Of a stretch of DNA of 64,000 bases, positions 26,558 through 35,467 are shown in pieces. The translations under genes and the position numbers were made by a program. Every line of letters starts with the position of its first letter. The first letter of the stretch is position 1. The notes under the pieces were generated by a model. The model saw only the letters and a list, made by a program, of their open reading frames with translations. It was not told where the DNA came from and searched no databases. The stretch comes from an uncultured Bacilli bacterium (lineage in GTDB: Bacteria > Bacillota_I > Bacilli_A > RF39 > UBA660), in NCBI GenBank assembly GCA_934162125.1, contig CAKPHU010000003.1, positions 124,001-188,000 of the forward strand, read 5' to 3'.

Positions 26558-27014
26558 AGTTTAAAATATAGATTCCAATAGTTAGATAGGTTGCAAAGAT
26601 AGTCCAGAGTAGGTAGATGGTGTTTAGATAGGCTGATGGTGGATTTTTCTTTAAGAAGAGAGATATTAATGATATTAGATTTAATAAGAGAATGATAATC
26701 CAAATAACCGCAACTAAACGCCATTTAAGAACAAAAAAGATAATAGACCATAAGGCATTAATGACTAAGTTAGTGTAATATGTAAAGTCAATGAACCAGT
26801 CTTTTCTTTGTGTATTCTTTTTATATAAGTAAAAAGATATACCTAGTAGTAGATAGATTATGGTCCAAGCAATAGGAAATAGTACTTTAGGTGGAGCAAG
26901 TGGGGGTTTTAATAAGGTACTATAATCGATATAGTCTTTTATAATAAGACTTACTATGAAACCTATTATTAATGGGAATGATAAGTAAAATAATGATAAT
27001 AATTTCTTTTTCAT
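26556..27014 (-). CDS. tspO: TspO/MBR family tryptophan-rich sensory protein
   Basis: 152 residues, five membrane helices. Hallmarks: PPLAPPKVLFPIAWTIIYLLLG and the helix NLVINALWSIIFF. TspO proteins bind porphyrins and related ligands in the membrane. AAGGA precedes the ATG on the minus strand. Stands alone, apart from the unrelated minus-strand gene at 27050. Confidence 0.92.
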   Translation of the reverse strand: MKKKLLSLFYLSFPLIIGFIVSLIIKDYIDYSTLLKPPLAPPKVLFPIAWTIIYLLLGISFYLYKKNTQRKDWFIDFTYYTNLVINALWSIIFFVLKWRLVAVIWIIILLLNLISLISLFLKKNPPSAYLNTIYLLWTIFATYLTIGIYILN

Positions 27015-27049
27015 AATATTCCTTTCTAGTAAAATATTATGTTAATAAT

Positions 27050-27484
27050 TTAGAGATATTCTTTTAGTTTTTCAATAGCTTTTTGTTGAAACTTAGTAAA
27101 ATCTTTTAAAAATTTATATTGTTCTTTGTCTAATTCTTTACTGTAAGCATGAAGAGCTTTTTCACCATTTAGAGAGCCCATTTCAATTCCTTGAATTAGT
27201 AGGTCGGCAATAGCTGAGTCACTGTTGTCAGATTTTACTTCTTTTTTGATGCCCATAGAAGCCATCATTTTACTGACTGGATTTTTTTCTTTTGGTTCTT
27301 CATCTAAAAGACTTAGTTTTTCTTTGGCTTCGTTTTTCCAAGTGCAATACTCTTTATAGATGTCTTCGATTGCTCCTTTAATTTTATTGTCTTTGTCTTT
27401 TAAACTGATTATTAGGTCTTCCATACTAGAACAGGCCATTTCAGCGTCTTCGTAAACATGTTTGTATAATTTAAAATTTTCCAT
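27050..27484 (-). CDS. Unrecognised helical protein, possibly ferritin-like bundle
   Basis: 144 residues, charged and almost wholly helical: YKHVYEDAEMACSSMEDLI, then IEDIYKEYCTWKNEAKEKL, a linker with MMASMGIKKEV, then DSAIADLLIQGIEMG and KEQYKFLKDFTKFQQ. The order of Glu-rich helices resembles DUF2383/ferritin-like four-helix bundles, but metal ligands are not clear. Perfect AGGAGG SD. Confidence 0.75.
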   Translation of the reverse strand: MENFKLYKHVYEDAEMACSSMEDLIISLKDKDNKIKGAIEDIYKEYCTWKNEAKEKLSLLDEEPKEKNPVSKMMASMGIKKEVKSDNSDSAIADLLIQGIEMGSLNGEKALHAYSKELDKEQYKFLKDFTKFQQKAIEKLKEYL

Positions 27485-27548
27485 ATAATTCCTCCTAAGA
27501 GTAGTATGAGTATATTTTTTAAAATTTATGTATGTTTTATTTGGTATT

Positions 27549-27559
27549 TATGCTATAAT
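27549..27559 (+). promoter_or_regulatory. Extended -10 promoter of tRNA-Leu
   Basis: TATG-C-TATAAT, 12 bases before the tRNA. Confidence 0.75.
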
Positions 27560-27570
27560 TGTATGTAGTT

Positions 27571-27657
27571 GCTCGTATGGCGGAATTGGTAGACGCGGTA
27601 GACTCAAAATCTACTTCTAGCGATAGAGTTCCGGTTCAAGTCCGGATACGAGCACCA
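27571..27657 (+). tRNA. tRNA-Leu (CAA)
   Basis: GCTCGTA pairs with TACGAGC; D-loop with GGTAGACGCGG; anticodon loop CTCAAAA gives anticodon CAA (27604-27606 region); long variable arm as in leucine tRNAs; T-arm CCGGTTCAAGTCCGG; discriminator A and encoded CCA. Confidence 0.96.
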
Positions 27658-27667
27658 AAATTGTCTG

Positions 27668-27697
27668 AAAAGCTAGTTGTAGAGACTGGCTTTTTTT
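27668..27697 (+). terminator. Terminator of tRNA-Leu
   Basis: AGCTAGT, seven-base loop, ACTGGCT (one G-T pair), then seven T. Confidence 0.85.
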
Positions 27698-27824
27698 GTA
27701 CATATTTTTGTAAATTTAGTGAAAAATGTTTTTATGTTAGTTAATTGTAATACATAAAAAAATCAACTTTATATGTTTTTTTATTTGTAAAGTTTTTTAA
27801 AATTGTTTTTATTCTAAAAACTTT

Positions 27825-27835
27825 TGTGATATTAT
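27825..27835 (+). promoter_or_regulatory. Extended -10 promoter
   Basis: TGTG-A-TATTAT about 32 bases before the start at 27867. The rest of 27698-27824 is AT-rich with an inverted repeat (AACTTTA ... TAAAGTT near 27764-27800) and no gene. Confidence 0.5.
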
Positions 27836-27866
27836 TGTATTATAAAGTATGATAGAGGTGATAAAG

Positions 27867-28349
27867 ATGGGAAATTATGCTGTTGTTCCACTTCCTTTGG
27901 CAAAGGTTGATAAACCTAAGCATTGGATGGTTGGTAAAGAAGTCAGTCAAAGTGAAATAAATAGTGTTTGGAAAGCAGCTGAAGTTTGTGATGAAAAGCT
28001 TACTGATTATTGTGATAATTTGAAGCAGACAATGGAAATGTTTAGCGAGTTAGAACTTATTTTATTTGATGGTAAAAACGAGTTTGTAGCGGATCGGTTT
28101 ATGGAAATAGCCAATATGGTTGATACTTATTATGAAGGTCGTATGGAATGGATTACTGCTACACTAAAAGCTGCAGCAACTGCGTTTGATAGTTATAAAG
28201 AAGCAAATTCTGAAGGCTGCGATGCATATGATGAGAATGTATATGATGTTGATGATGATGGAAATCAATATTTAGTAGCGATTCATCATTGGCATACATG
28301 TTCTTGCAGTGGTAAGCGTGAAGCTGGAAATTGTTCATTATGTCAGTAG
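27867..28349 (+). CDS. Unrecognised protein with helical core and Cys-rich tail
   Basis: 160 residues from the ATG at 27867 (AGAGGTGAT seven bases upstream; the in-frame ATG at 27849 would put that SD inside the gene). N-terminus MGNYAVVPLPLAKVDKPKHW; long helices about 25-115 resembling small WXG/LXG-type export partners only in general form; acidic stretch YDVDDDGNQY; tail HHWHTCSCSGKREAGNCSLC with four Cys and three His, a possible metal site. No signal peptide. Followed after 16 bp by an unusual membrane protein, so the pair may work together. Confidence 0.8.
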   Translation: MGNYAVVPLPLAKVDKPKHWMVGKEVSQSEINSVWKAAEVCDEKLTDYCDNLKQTMEMFSELELILFDGKNEFVADRFMEIANMVDTYYEGRMEWITATLKAAATAFDSYKEANSEGCDAYDENVYDVDDDGNQYLVAIHHWHTCSCSGKREAGNCSLCQ

Positions 28350-28365
28350 TTAGGAGGTGATTTTA

Positions 28366-29892
28366 GTGAATGATGATGATGTAAGTTTAAATTTAAACAA
28401 TAATTCGAAAAGAGTTGATGATTTATCACCTGGTGAAGTTGGTAAATTTGGAGCTATATTTTATGATGAACACTGGCAATATACTGATGATAAAGGTGCA
28501 GTTTATAATGTTTATTATCGTGATGGTGTACCAATTAATACTACTTATGCAAGTGGCTTTAAAACTAATTTGCCAGTTTCCGATGTTACTAAATTGAATT
28601 CAGCTCTTGATAATGTTTCGGCTGCTCGAAGTGCTGAAAATCTTCCGACTGTTACGTATACTTCTGCTTCTGTGATTGGACCTAACTCGAACTATACTGA
28701 TGTTAGTAGACGTGAAATAAATTCTAGCACTTATGATGAAGCATGGACTATTAAAGGTAAAGATGGTAAAACATATACTGTCTATTATAAAGATGGGGAG
28801 CCTGTTTCAGCTACTGATGGTACACTTATTTTTAGCAATGCTGGTAAAAAAGCAGAATTGTTTGCGTTAATTGACGAAGTCAGAGCTAATGGTGAAAAAA
28901 CAACTTTTGGTACTCAGGCTTTTACACTTAGCGCTCCACAAAAATCTAATATTTCTATTGATGGTACTAATGATTCGTTTCAAATAGATAATGTTCAAGT
29001 TGATGAAGTATGTGCACATTTAACTACAATTTCTCAGAATATGTCTTCAGATATAAATGAGTGCGTTGATGGCTTTTTTCAAGCTGCAAGTGAATTTTTT
29101 TCAACAGTTGGTGGCGGTAGTGTCGGACCAACTGGTTCACCTTTAATTAATGTTATGAATGCTATCGATGATCTTAGAGATAATCTTGTTTCCGTACAAG
29201 ATGCATTAAATAGGTATGCTAATGGTGATCCATCTGGATTAGATTGTTTAGATAATTTCTTTAATACTAATTTTACTGGCAATAATCCTGGACCTAATCT
29301 TAATCCTGATTGGGGACCTTATGCAGGACCTAGTGATGATTATGGTGGCTCTAGCGTTTCAGATGAAGATCATGCTAGTGATATTAATACTGATATTGAT
29401 GCTAGAGTTGATACTGATACTGATATTGCAAAACCAGATACCGATACTGATTTAGTTTCTAATATACCTTCAAGTATTGCTGGAGCTGGAATTGGTAGTA
29501 CACTTTTAGGTATGGCAACTGGTGCTGCCGGAGTGGCTGGAGCTGGTGCTTTAATTGATGGAGACTCAGTTCTTGATGAACTTGATGATACTGTTGTAGT
29601 TCCAAGTACAATTAGAAATAGTGCAGCTACTTCTATTAGAAAGTCTAAAAAAGATAAAGTTGGTGCCGCTGTTGGTGTAGGAGTTGCTGCTGCGGCAGCT
29701 GGAGCTGGACTTTATTATTACTCTAAAAAAGCTGAAGAAGAAGAAAATGGCGAAGAAAAAATTAATGAAGAAGATGCAGAAAAAGTAATTCTTCAAGATG
29801 ATAATGAAGACGGAGCCGTTGAATTTCAATATGTTAGTGGACTTGGTAGTGTTGTTGAACTTAAAGATGCTATCATGAATGATACTTTATAA
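28366..29892 (+). CDS. Unrecognised modular protein with C-terminal membrane helix
   Basis: 508 residues from the GTG at 28366, five bases after a perfect AGGAGGTGA. Two copies of a small beta unit (YTDDKGAVYNVYYRDGVPIN and IKGKDGKTYTVYYKDGEPVS), a helical segment at about 205-285 (EVCAHLTTISQNMSSDINECVD), an Asp/Thr-rich linker (DTDTDIAKPDTDTDL), Gly/Ala-rich stretches, a hydrophobic helix VGVGVAAAAAGAGLYYY at about 435, and an acidic tail. No N-terminal signal. The layout (helical WXG-like part plus linker) recalls type VII substrates, but I see no secretion genes to support that. Confidence 0.8.
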   Translation: MNDDDVSLNLNNNSKRVDDLSPGEVGKFGAIFYDEHWQYTDDKGAVYNVYYRDGVPINTTYASGFKTNLPVSDVTKLNSALDNVSAARSAENLPTVTYTSASVIGPNSNYTDVSRREINSSTYDEAWTIKGKDGKTYTVYYKDGEPVSATDGTLIFSNAGKKAELFALIDEVRANGEKTTFGTQAFTLSAPQKSNISIDGTNDSFQIDNVQVDEVCAHLTTISQNMSSDINECVDGFFQAASEFFSTVGGGSVGPTGSPLINVMNAIDDLRDNLVSVQDALNRYANGDPSGLDCLDNFFNTNFTGNNPGPNLNPDWGPYAGPSDDYGGSSVSDEDHASDINTDIDARVDTDTDIAKPDTDTDLVSNIPSSIAGAGIGSTLLGMATGAAGVAGAGALIDGDSVLDELDDTVVVPSTIRNSAATSIRKSKKDKVGAAVGVGVAAAAAGAGLYYYSKKAEEEENGEEKINEEDAEKVILQDDNEDGAVEFQYVSGLGSVVELKDAIMNDTL

Positions 29893-29900
29893 GAAATATA

Positions 29901-29927
29901 AGCAACTTTTATTAGTTGCTTTTTTTG
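29901..29927 (+). terminator. Rho-independent terminator
   Basis: AGCAACT, TTTATT loop, AGTTGCT, T-run. Confidence 0.85.
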
Positions 29928-29967
29928 TGTTTTTGAGATATATTTTATATAAGATAGAGGTGAACAT

Positions 29968-31641
29968 ATGAAGGAAGAGAAAAACAAAAAAGTAGAAGAA
30001 AAAGAAGAAAAAAAAGTTGAAGAGAAAGTAGAAGTAAAAGAGGAAAAGAAAGTCGCTGAAAAAGAGAAAAAAGAAGAGATAAGTGAACGTGATAAGAAAG
30101 AAAGTAAGATAACTAATGGAATAATTATAGGTACGTTAGTTATACTTCTTGTTGTTTTCTTATATTATGGTTATGTTTATTTACAAAATAAAGATAAAAA
30201 TAATAATGGTGGCACAATTGGAAATGATGTTAAAGAAGTTAAAACAGCATATCAGTTATCTGGTAATGGACTTGAAGATTTTGACTTAGCATTTCTAAGA
30301 TTAGAAAATGCAGAGAAAAATAAATTATACAGTCCATTATCTATTAAATATACTTTAGCTATGCTTAGTGAAGGTGCCGATGGTGTTACTAAGAGTCAAA
30401 TAGATAGTGTTATTGGTAAATATCATTCTAATAAATATACTAATAGTCAAAATATGTCTTTTGCGAATGGTATGTTTGTTAGAGATACTTATAAAGATAG
30501 TATTGTTAATGGTTATACAGATAATTTAGTTAATAAATATAATGCTGAAGTAGTTTATGATTCATTTACTAGTGTTTCTAATATTAATAAATGGGTTAGT
30601 GATAGAACTTTTAATTTGATTGACAATATGTTTGATTCAAGTGTTTTAGATAGTAACTTTATTTTAGTTAATGCTTTAGCAATTGATATGAACTGGGTTA
30701 ATTTAATTCAAAGTACAGGTAGACCTTGGGCAGTAAGTTATCAACATGAAGATTATGCTACTAGTGTTGAGAGTATACAAGATGATATTTATCCAACTCT
30801 TGAATTTAATGATAAAGATGGTAATAAGATAAAAGCTAAATCTGTAAAAATTGGAGCTTCTATTAATAATTATGATATTGTTAAGACTCTTGGAGAAGAT
30901 AATATCCGTAAAGAAATTAGTGATAAATATCAAGCATGGTTAGATGAAGGCAATTCTTGTGGTGTTGATGAAGCTACAAAAGACGTTAACGCATTTGTAG
31001 ATGAATATATTAATGAACTTAAAACTGGTTATGGTCAATATAGTTCTTCAACAGACTTTATGTTATATAATGATAATGATGTTAAAGCTTTTGCTAAAGA
31101 CTTAAAGACATATAATGGGGTTACATTACAATATATTGGTATTATGCCTAAGAATACAAGTTTAAAGAATTATGTAGATGGTCTTAAGAGTACTGATGTT
31201 ACTAAGATTATTAGTAGTTTAAAGACAATTGAACCTAGTAATTTTGAACAAGGTAAGATAACTAAGATTGTTGGTAATATTCCTTTATTTAAATTTGATT
31301 ATCAATTAAAGCTTAAAGATGATTTAGAAACTATTGGTATTAAAGATGTTTTTGATGCAGATAAAGCAGATTTAAGTAAAATGACTAGTCAAAAAGCATA
31401 TATTGGTGTAGCTGTACATAAAGCAGATATTGAATTTTCAAATGAAGGTATTAAAGCTGCTGCTGCAACAGGTGCTGCTGGTTATGGAGCAACTAGTTGT
31501 GGATTTGAATATTTATATCCAGTACCAGTAGAAGTAATTGATCTTACTTTTGATAACCCATATCTATTCTTAATTAGAGATAAAGATACTGGAGAAGTAT
31601 GGTTTACAGGTACTGTTTACAGTCCAATAGTAAATAGTTAA
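29968..31641 (+). CDS. Membrane-anchored serpin (serine protease inhibitor)
   Basis: 557 residues. A Lys/Glu-rich cytosolic tail (1-50), one membrane helix (51-72), then a serpin domain outside: NKLYSPLSIKYTLAMLSEGADG, FILVNALAIDMNW, and near residues 488-535 the hinge NEGIKAAAATGA, a reactive loop GYGATSC and the closing strands PVEVIDLTFDNPYLFLIRDKDTGEVWFTGTV. The alanine-rich hinge fits an inhibitory serpin; by simple count P1 would be about the Ala of GYGAT, suggesting elastase-like targets, which is inference. There is an insertion of unusual length between about 260 and 370. A cell-tethered inhibitor could protect surface proteins from host or community proteases. Confidence 0.88.
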   Translation: MKEEKNKKVEEKEEKKVEEKVEVKEEKKVAEKEKKEEISERDKKESKITNGIIIGTLVILLVVFLYYGYVYLQNKDKNNNGGTIGNDVKEVKTAYQLSGNGLEDFDLAFLRLENAEKNKLYSPLSIKYTLAMLSEGADGVTKSQIDSVIGKYHSNKYTNSQNMSFANGMFVRDTYKDSIVNGYTDNLVNKYNAEVVYDSFTSVSNINKWVSDRTFNLIDNMFDSSVLDSNFILVNALAIDMNWVNLIQSTGRPWAVSYQHEDYATSVESIQDDIYPTLEFNDKDGNKIKAKSVKIGASINNYDIVKTLGEDNIRKEISDKYQAWLDEGNSCGVDEATKDVNAFVDEYINELKTGYGQYSSSTDFMLYNDNDVKAFAKDLKTYNGVTLQYIGIMPKNTSLKNYVDGLKSTDVTKIISSLKTIEPSNFEQGKITKIVGNIPLFKFDYQLKLKDDLETIGIKDVFDADKADLSKMTSQKAYIGVAVHKADIEFSNEGIKAAAATGAAGYGATSCGFEYLYPVPVEVIDLTFDNPYLFLIRDKDTGEVWFTGTVYSPIVNS

Positions 31642-31695
31642 AATGTGTAAAGAAAATTGACACTTGACAGGTACGTTTTTCAACAAATTATTTAC

Positions 31696-31706
31696 TTTTG
31701 TCGAAA
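31696..31706 (+). promoter_or_regulatory. Possible Spo0A box before the surface locus
   Basis: TTTTGTCGAAA with the core TGTCGAA, 35 bp before the -35 at 31741. It matches ten of eleven bases of the boxes before spoIIAA. Confidence 0.5.
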
Positions 31707-31740
31707 AAAGGCAAATTTTGAATAAATGTTTTGAAAAGCA

Positions 31741-31769
31741 TTGCGAAATTTAAAAAAGTCTATTATAAT
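31741..31769 (+). promoter_or_regulatory. Strong promoter of the TasA-like operon
   Basis: TTGCGA (31741-31746), 17 bases, TATAAT (31764-31769). Start point expected near 31776, giving a leader of over 50 bases. The rest of 31642-31832 has two TTGACA-like hexamers near 31660-31675 and no gene. Confidence 0.75.
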
Positions 31770-31832
31770 TAAATAGACATAGTAGGAAAGGTGGCAATGG
31801 TTAGATAGTTAATTTTGAATAGTGGTGATACG

Positions 31833-32531
31833 ATGAAAAATGGTGGTGTAGAAGTATCTGCACAGAAGATATACAAGCGAAAACTATTTGTAAAAATAGC
31901 AAAGATTACTTTTTTACTATTACTTATTTTGATATCTGTTATCTACTTATTCTTATATATTGTCTATGCTGGTGGCCGCTTTACTGTTACTTTGGATAAA
32001 AATTTATCGAATAGAAAAAATATCTTTTTAACCGAGGATGGAAATGTTAAGAATAAAACACGAAGACTTTCGGCAGATACAATCGATTATATGGATAATA
32101 TTTCTATTAAATGGTTACCTGATACGTTAGATACTGAAGCAGTTGGAGCTCATAATGGAGACAATTATATTGCTTATACATTCTATCTTGTAAATTCTGG
32201 TAAAGAAGAAGTTCATTATTGGTATGAGTTAGATATAGATGATACAGTAAGAAATGTTGATGAAGCTATTAGAATAATGATTTATCTGAATGGTAAGGAA
32301 ACTGTGTATGCTAAAAAGAACAAGGAAACAAAAGTTGCAGAACCTGGTACAAAAGCTTTTGTATCAGATGAGATTGCAATACTTGAACAAAGGAAGAAGT
32401 TCAAGCCTGGTGAGAAGGATCGCTTTACAGTAGTTATTTGGATTGAGGGTGATGATCCCGAATGTAAAAATGATTTACTGGGTGGCGAAATCAAAATGCA
32501 TTTAGACATAACAGAAGAACATATTAGTTAG
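31833..32531 (+). CDS. N-anchored exported protein, TasA/camelysin-locus type
   Basis: 232 residues from the ATG at 31833 (GGTGAT just upstream; a TTG at 31815 is possible). A basic N-terminus, a membrane helix (KITFLLLLILISVIYLFLYIVYA), then an all-beta extracellular domain with ISIKWLPDTLD, YIAYTFYLVNSGKEEVHYWYELD and a C-terminal FTVVIWIEGDDPECKNDLLGGEIKM. The phrase VWIEGxDxECxN also occurs in the next protein, so the two are related or interact. First gene of the surface locus. No closer family recognised. Confidence 0.75.
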   Translation: MKNGGVEVSAQKIYKRKLFVKIAKITFLLLLILISVIYLFLYIVYAGGRFTVTLDKNLSNRKNIFLTEDGNVKNKTRRLSADTIDYMDNISIKWLPDTLDTEAVGAHNGDNYIAYTFYLVNSGKEEVHYWYELDIDDTVRNVDEAIRIMIYLNGKETVYAKKNKETKVAEPGTKAFVSDEIAILEQRKKFKPGEKDRFTVVIWIEGDDPECKNDLLGGEIKMHLDITEEHIS

Positions 32532-32542
32532 GAGTGAAAAGA

Positions 32543-33544
32543 ATGACAAAGGATAAGAGAAAAAAGAAAAGTAAAAAAATATTTATAGCAATATTGATGA
32601 TTCTATTCAGTGGTGTCGTTTTAACAGCAAGTACTTATGCATGGTTTACTGCTAATAAGACAGTTACTGTAGAACAAATTGAAGTTAATGTTGCAGCAAG
32701 TAATGGTTTACAAATATCTGTAGACGCTACAAACTGGAAGACATTAGTTTCTAATGCAGATATTCAAGGAGCAGGAACTACATATACTGGAGCAGTTAAT
32801 CAATTACCAAATGGTAGTATAGTTCCAACTTCATCAATTGGAGAGATTGATACTACAACTGGATTTATGAAAATGTTTAAAGGTGACATTATTTCTAATG
32901 CCGCTGGTACTAACATTTTAACAGCTGTACAATCAACTGAAACTCATAGTACAACAACTGGAGATTTCATTGCATTTGATTTATTCTTCCAAGTTACTGA
33001 AGATACACCTGTTTATTTAACAGATGCTTCAAATGTTATAGCAGTTGATGCTTCAAAAGGTATCGAAAATGCTGCTCGTGTTGCATTTGTTGAACAAGGT
33101 AATGCTGCTGCAGGTACTGCAGTTGGAACAGTTCAAGGATTAAAATCTGATGGTGCAAAACCAGCAATTATTTGGGAGCCAAATACTGATGTACATAAAC
33201 CAGCTGCTGTTGTTGCTGCATTAAGTACTTATGGTATAACAACTACTGAGGCTGGTGCTCCAAGAATTAATTATAATGGAGTTAAAGCACCTATTCCAGA
33301 AGCTGCTGATATTCCACTAAACTCAACTAATGAAAATTATTTCTCAGCAGTTACACCAACACTTACATCTGTTGCTGCTGGTATTCCAGATACTGCTTAT
33401 TTACCATTATTTACATTAAAAGCAGGAACTACAAAAGTAAGAATTTACATGTGGGTTGAAGGTCAAGATGTTGACTGTGAAAATAATGCTTCAGGAAGTT
33501 CTTTAGCTTATAACTTACAATTCAGTGTATTAGATAAAGCTTAA
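32543..33544 (+). CDS. TasA/camelysin-like major surface protein
   Basis: 333 residues from the ATG at 32543, eight bases after AGGAG (the GTG at 32534 would overlap the SD). Signal-type N-terminus with KIFIAILMILFSGVVLTASTYAWFTANKTVTV; the STYAWFT pattern marks proteins processed by SipW-type peptidases. The mature part is Ala/Thr-rich, all beta, and ends with YMWVEGQDVDCENNASGS. Composition, more uniform codon choice than neighbours, a strong promoter and a terminator directly behind suggest high expression, as for a fibre or matrix subunit. TasA forms amyloid-like fibres in B. subtilis; the same role here is inference. Confidence 0.75.
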   Translation: MTKDKRKKKSKKIFIAILMILFSGVVLTASTYAWFTANKTVTVEQIEVNVAASNGLQISVDATNWKTLVSNADIQGAGTTYTGAVNQLPNGSIVPTSSIGEIDTTTGFMKMFKGDIISNAAGTNILTAVQSTETHSTTTGDFIAFDLFFQVTEDTPVYLTDASNVIAVDASKGIENAARVAFVEQGNAAAGTAVGTVQGLKSDGAKPAIIWEPNTDVHKPAAVVAALSTYGITTTEAGAPRINYNGVKAPIPEAADIPLNSTNENYFSAVTPTLTSVAAGIPDTAYLPLFTLKAGTTKVRIYMWVEGQDVDCENNASGSSLAYNLQFSVLDKA

Positions 33545-33557
33545 TTATAGTTATTTA

Positions 33558-33588
33558 AGACCTTCCCTTGGGAAGGCCTTTTATTTTT
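33558..33588 (+). terminator. Intra-locus terminator after the major surface protein
   Basis: CCTTCCC (33561-33567), TT, GGGAAGG (33570-33576), then a T-rich run. The next gene starts 26 bases later without its own evident promoter, so it likely works as an attenuator. Confidence 0.8.
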
Positions 33589-33601
33589 AGGAGGATATGA
33601 T

Positions 33602-33814
33602 ATGGATATAGAACAACTAGAAGATGATATTAATAATAGTATTGTTAATGATACTGTTCCTTCAAAAGTTAAGGAAAAAGAGACAGAATATAAAGATCCT
33701 TCAATATTAAATAATGCTGAACTTATAGATTTATATAAAAATATACTTTCACATATTAATTATTTAAATGAAAATATTATTAATTTAGATGAAGGTGGTG
33801 AAAGTAATGAATGA
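33602..33814 (+). CDS. Small acidic protein, unrecognised
   Basis: 70 residues, acidic and helical, no signal peptide (MDIEQLEDDINNSIVNDTVP). AGGAGG lies seven bases before the ATG. Overlaps the next gene by eight bases, so coupled to it. Its C-terminal helix SHINYLNENIINLDE may be an interaction element. Confidence 0.65.
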   Translation: MDIEQLEDDINNSIVNDTVPSKVKEKETEYKDPSILNNAELIDLYKNILSHINYLNENIINLDEGGESNE

Positions 33815-35429
33815 AACAGTTATTGAAAAAGATATTGAAATAGATAAAAATCATATTGATAACTTTCAATTAGAATCATCTACTGGAACTAAGAAGATGA
33901 AAGAAAAATTCTATAAGAATGCAGCTAGTGAAAGAAATGCTTATATAGAAAAAGAACTTGTTAAGTTTGAAAAATATAAGAAACAAGTTTATGCTATTAT
34001 TGATTCTAGGGCTCTTAGTATGACTCCTAAAGATGTTACTAGTGAATATGATGCATATAGAAAGAAAACTAAAGAATTTAGAAAAGGACTTATTTTAGCT
34101 AATAGTACTTTAACTAATGAATATAAACTTGGTTTGTCAGAAGCAATTAATAATATGATTAATCCAGATTTATCTTTAGAGGAATTAAATAAAATTCTAG
34201 AGAACTTTATTGTTAAATTTAAAGACGCAGGTATTGAACTTAAGTTAGAAGACTTTTCATATTCAATGTTTACTAAAGAATATATGTTTGCTTTCTTTGA
34301 CAGTGTGAAGAAAAATAATATAAAGAATATTTTTAATAATATTTATTGGGAATGTCCAGATTTTACTAAGCATTTACAACTAAATTTGTGGTTTTTACTT
34401 GATAAATATAAGATAGAAATTAAGAAATATTTAGATAAAAAAGAAGTTGATACTTTAGCAGTATTAGAGACAGATAAAGATAAAATTAGTGACGTTTATA
34501 AAGCTAGAATTAGTTCTTTAGATATTAAGATAGAAAGAGATTCTTGTTATAACTTGAACAATTTCTTTACGAAGAAACAAATTATTACTAATTATGTTGA
34601 AGGGGCTCAAGCTAGAGATAAAAACTTTAATCAATTCATTGTTAATAATGAGTTTGCTCATTTATCTCAAGAAGAGAAGGCTAAATATTATGTGGATATT
34701 ATAGATTTAGCTCATACTTTAACTGTATTGAAGAAATTTAACTATTACAAATTTATAATTTTAGATCTACAAGATAAATATAGTAAGAGAGAGGCAAATA
34801 AAGATTTATATAATAATAAATTAAAAGAGATAAGTAAAGAAGAGAAAAATAGAAAGAAGATTTTTGATAAGTACTTGAAGGCACAAGGATATGGTTTCTT
34901 TGCTAAAGTTAATTTAGATAAACAGGCAGCTATAAAATTAGAGATGAACGAAGAAGTACTTAAACTTTATACAATGTATGAAGAGTTACATGATTTAGAG
35001 ATTGTTAATAATATTAGTTTAAATCTTACTAATACTTCTAGTCTTTATGATTTACTTTTAGTTAGTTTTAGTTCTTTTCATTACTTAGAAAAAAGTTTTA
35101 GAGAACATTTTAAAGATAAGACTGATTTTGTTTTACATGATACTTTAAATGATTATTTTGATTTTATTTATAGTCCTTATAATGGATTTTTAGATAAGAT
35201 TAATGCTTTTGTTAATTATAATGTAACAGATATAGTCTCTGATAAATATCGTTTGTTAGGTTTAAATTTAAGTAGTGATATGATTAATGAAGATAACTTA
35301 GATGCTACTATTGATTCTGTTAATTATATTAAACTTATTAAGAGAATTGAAGAGGGAATACTTTCTTTGAATGAGATGAAATTTATTATTGATTTTAAGG
35401 ATTTAGAACCAATAGATGTTAGTTCTTAA
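33807..35429 (+). CDS. Large helical cytosolic protein of the surface locus, unrecognised
   Basis: 540 residues from the ATG at 33807, behind GGTGGTG. No signal peptide or membrane helix; almost entirely helical and charged, with long coiled-coil-prone stretches (KKTKEFRKGLILANSTLTNEY, split here by a short loop; KEISKEEKNRKKIFDKYLK). I recognise no family. It is transcribed between the TasA-like subunit and the SipW-type peptidase, so a cytosolic role in production or export control is possible. Confidence 0.75.
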   Translation: MNETVIEKDIEIDKNHIDNFQLESSTGTKKMKEKFYKNAASERNAYIEKELVKFEKYKKQVYAIIDSRALSMTPKDVTSEYDAYRKKTKEFRKGLILANSTLTNEYKLGLSEAINNMINPDLSLEELNKILENFIVKFKDAGIELKLEDFSYSMFTKEYMFAFFDSVKKNNIKNIFNNIYWECPDFTKHLQLNLWFLLDKYKIEIKKYLDKKEVDTLAVLETDKDKISDVYKARISSLDIKIERDSCYNLNNFFTKKQIITNYVEGAQARDKNFNQFIVNNEFAHLSQEEKAKYYVDIIDLAHTLTVLKKFNYYKFIILDLQDKYSKREANKDLYNNKLKEISKEEKNRKKIFDKYLKAQGYGFFAKVNLDKQAAIKLEMNEEVLKLYTMYEELHDLEIVNNISLNLTNTSSLYDLLLVSFSSFHYLEKSFREHFKDKTDFVLHDTLNDYFDFIYSPYNGFLDKINAFVNYNVTDIVSDKYRLLGLNLSSDMINEDNLDATIDSVNYIKLIKRIEEGILSLNEMKFIIDFKDLEPIDVSS

Positions 35430-35437
35430 AAAAAATA

Positions 35438-35467
35438 TAAGAAATAGTTAATCTATTTCTTTTTTTT
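35438..35467 (+). terminator. Rho-independent terminator
   Basis: AAGAAATAG, five-base loop, CTATTTCTT, then eight T. Confidence 0.85.

Noticed and set aside
27559..27744. 61-codon reading frame across the tRNA
   Set aside because: It overlaps tRNA-Leu and its terminator.
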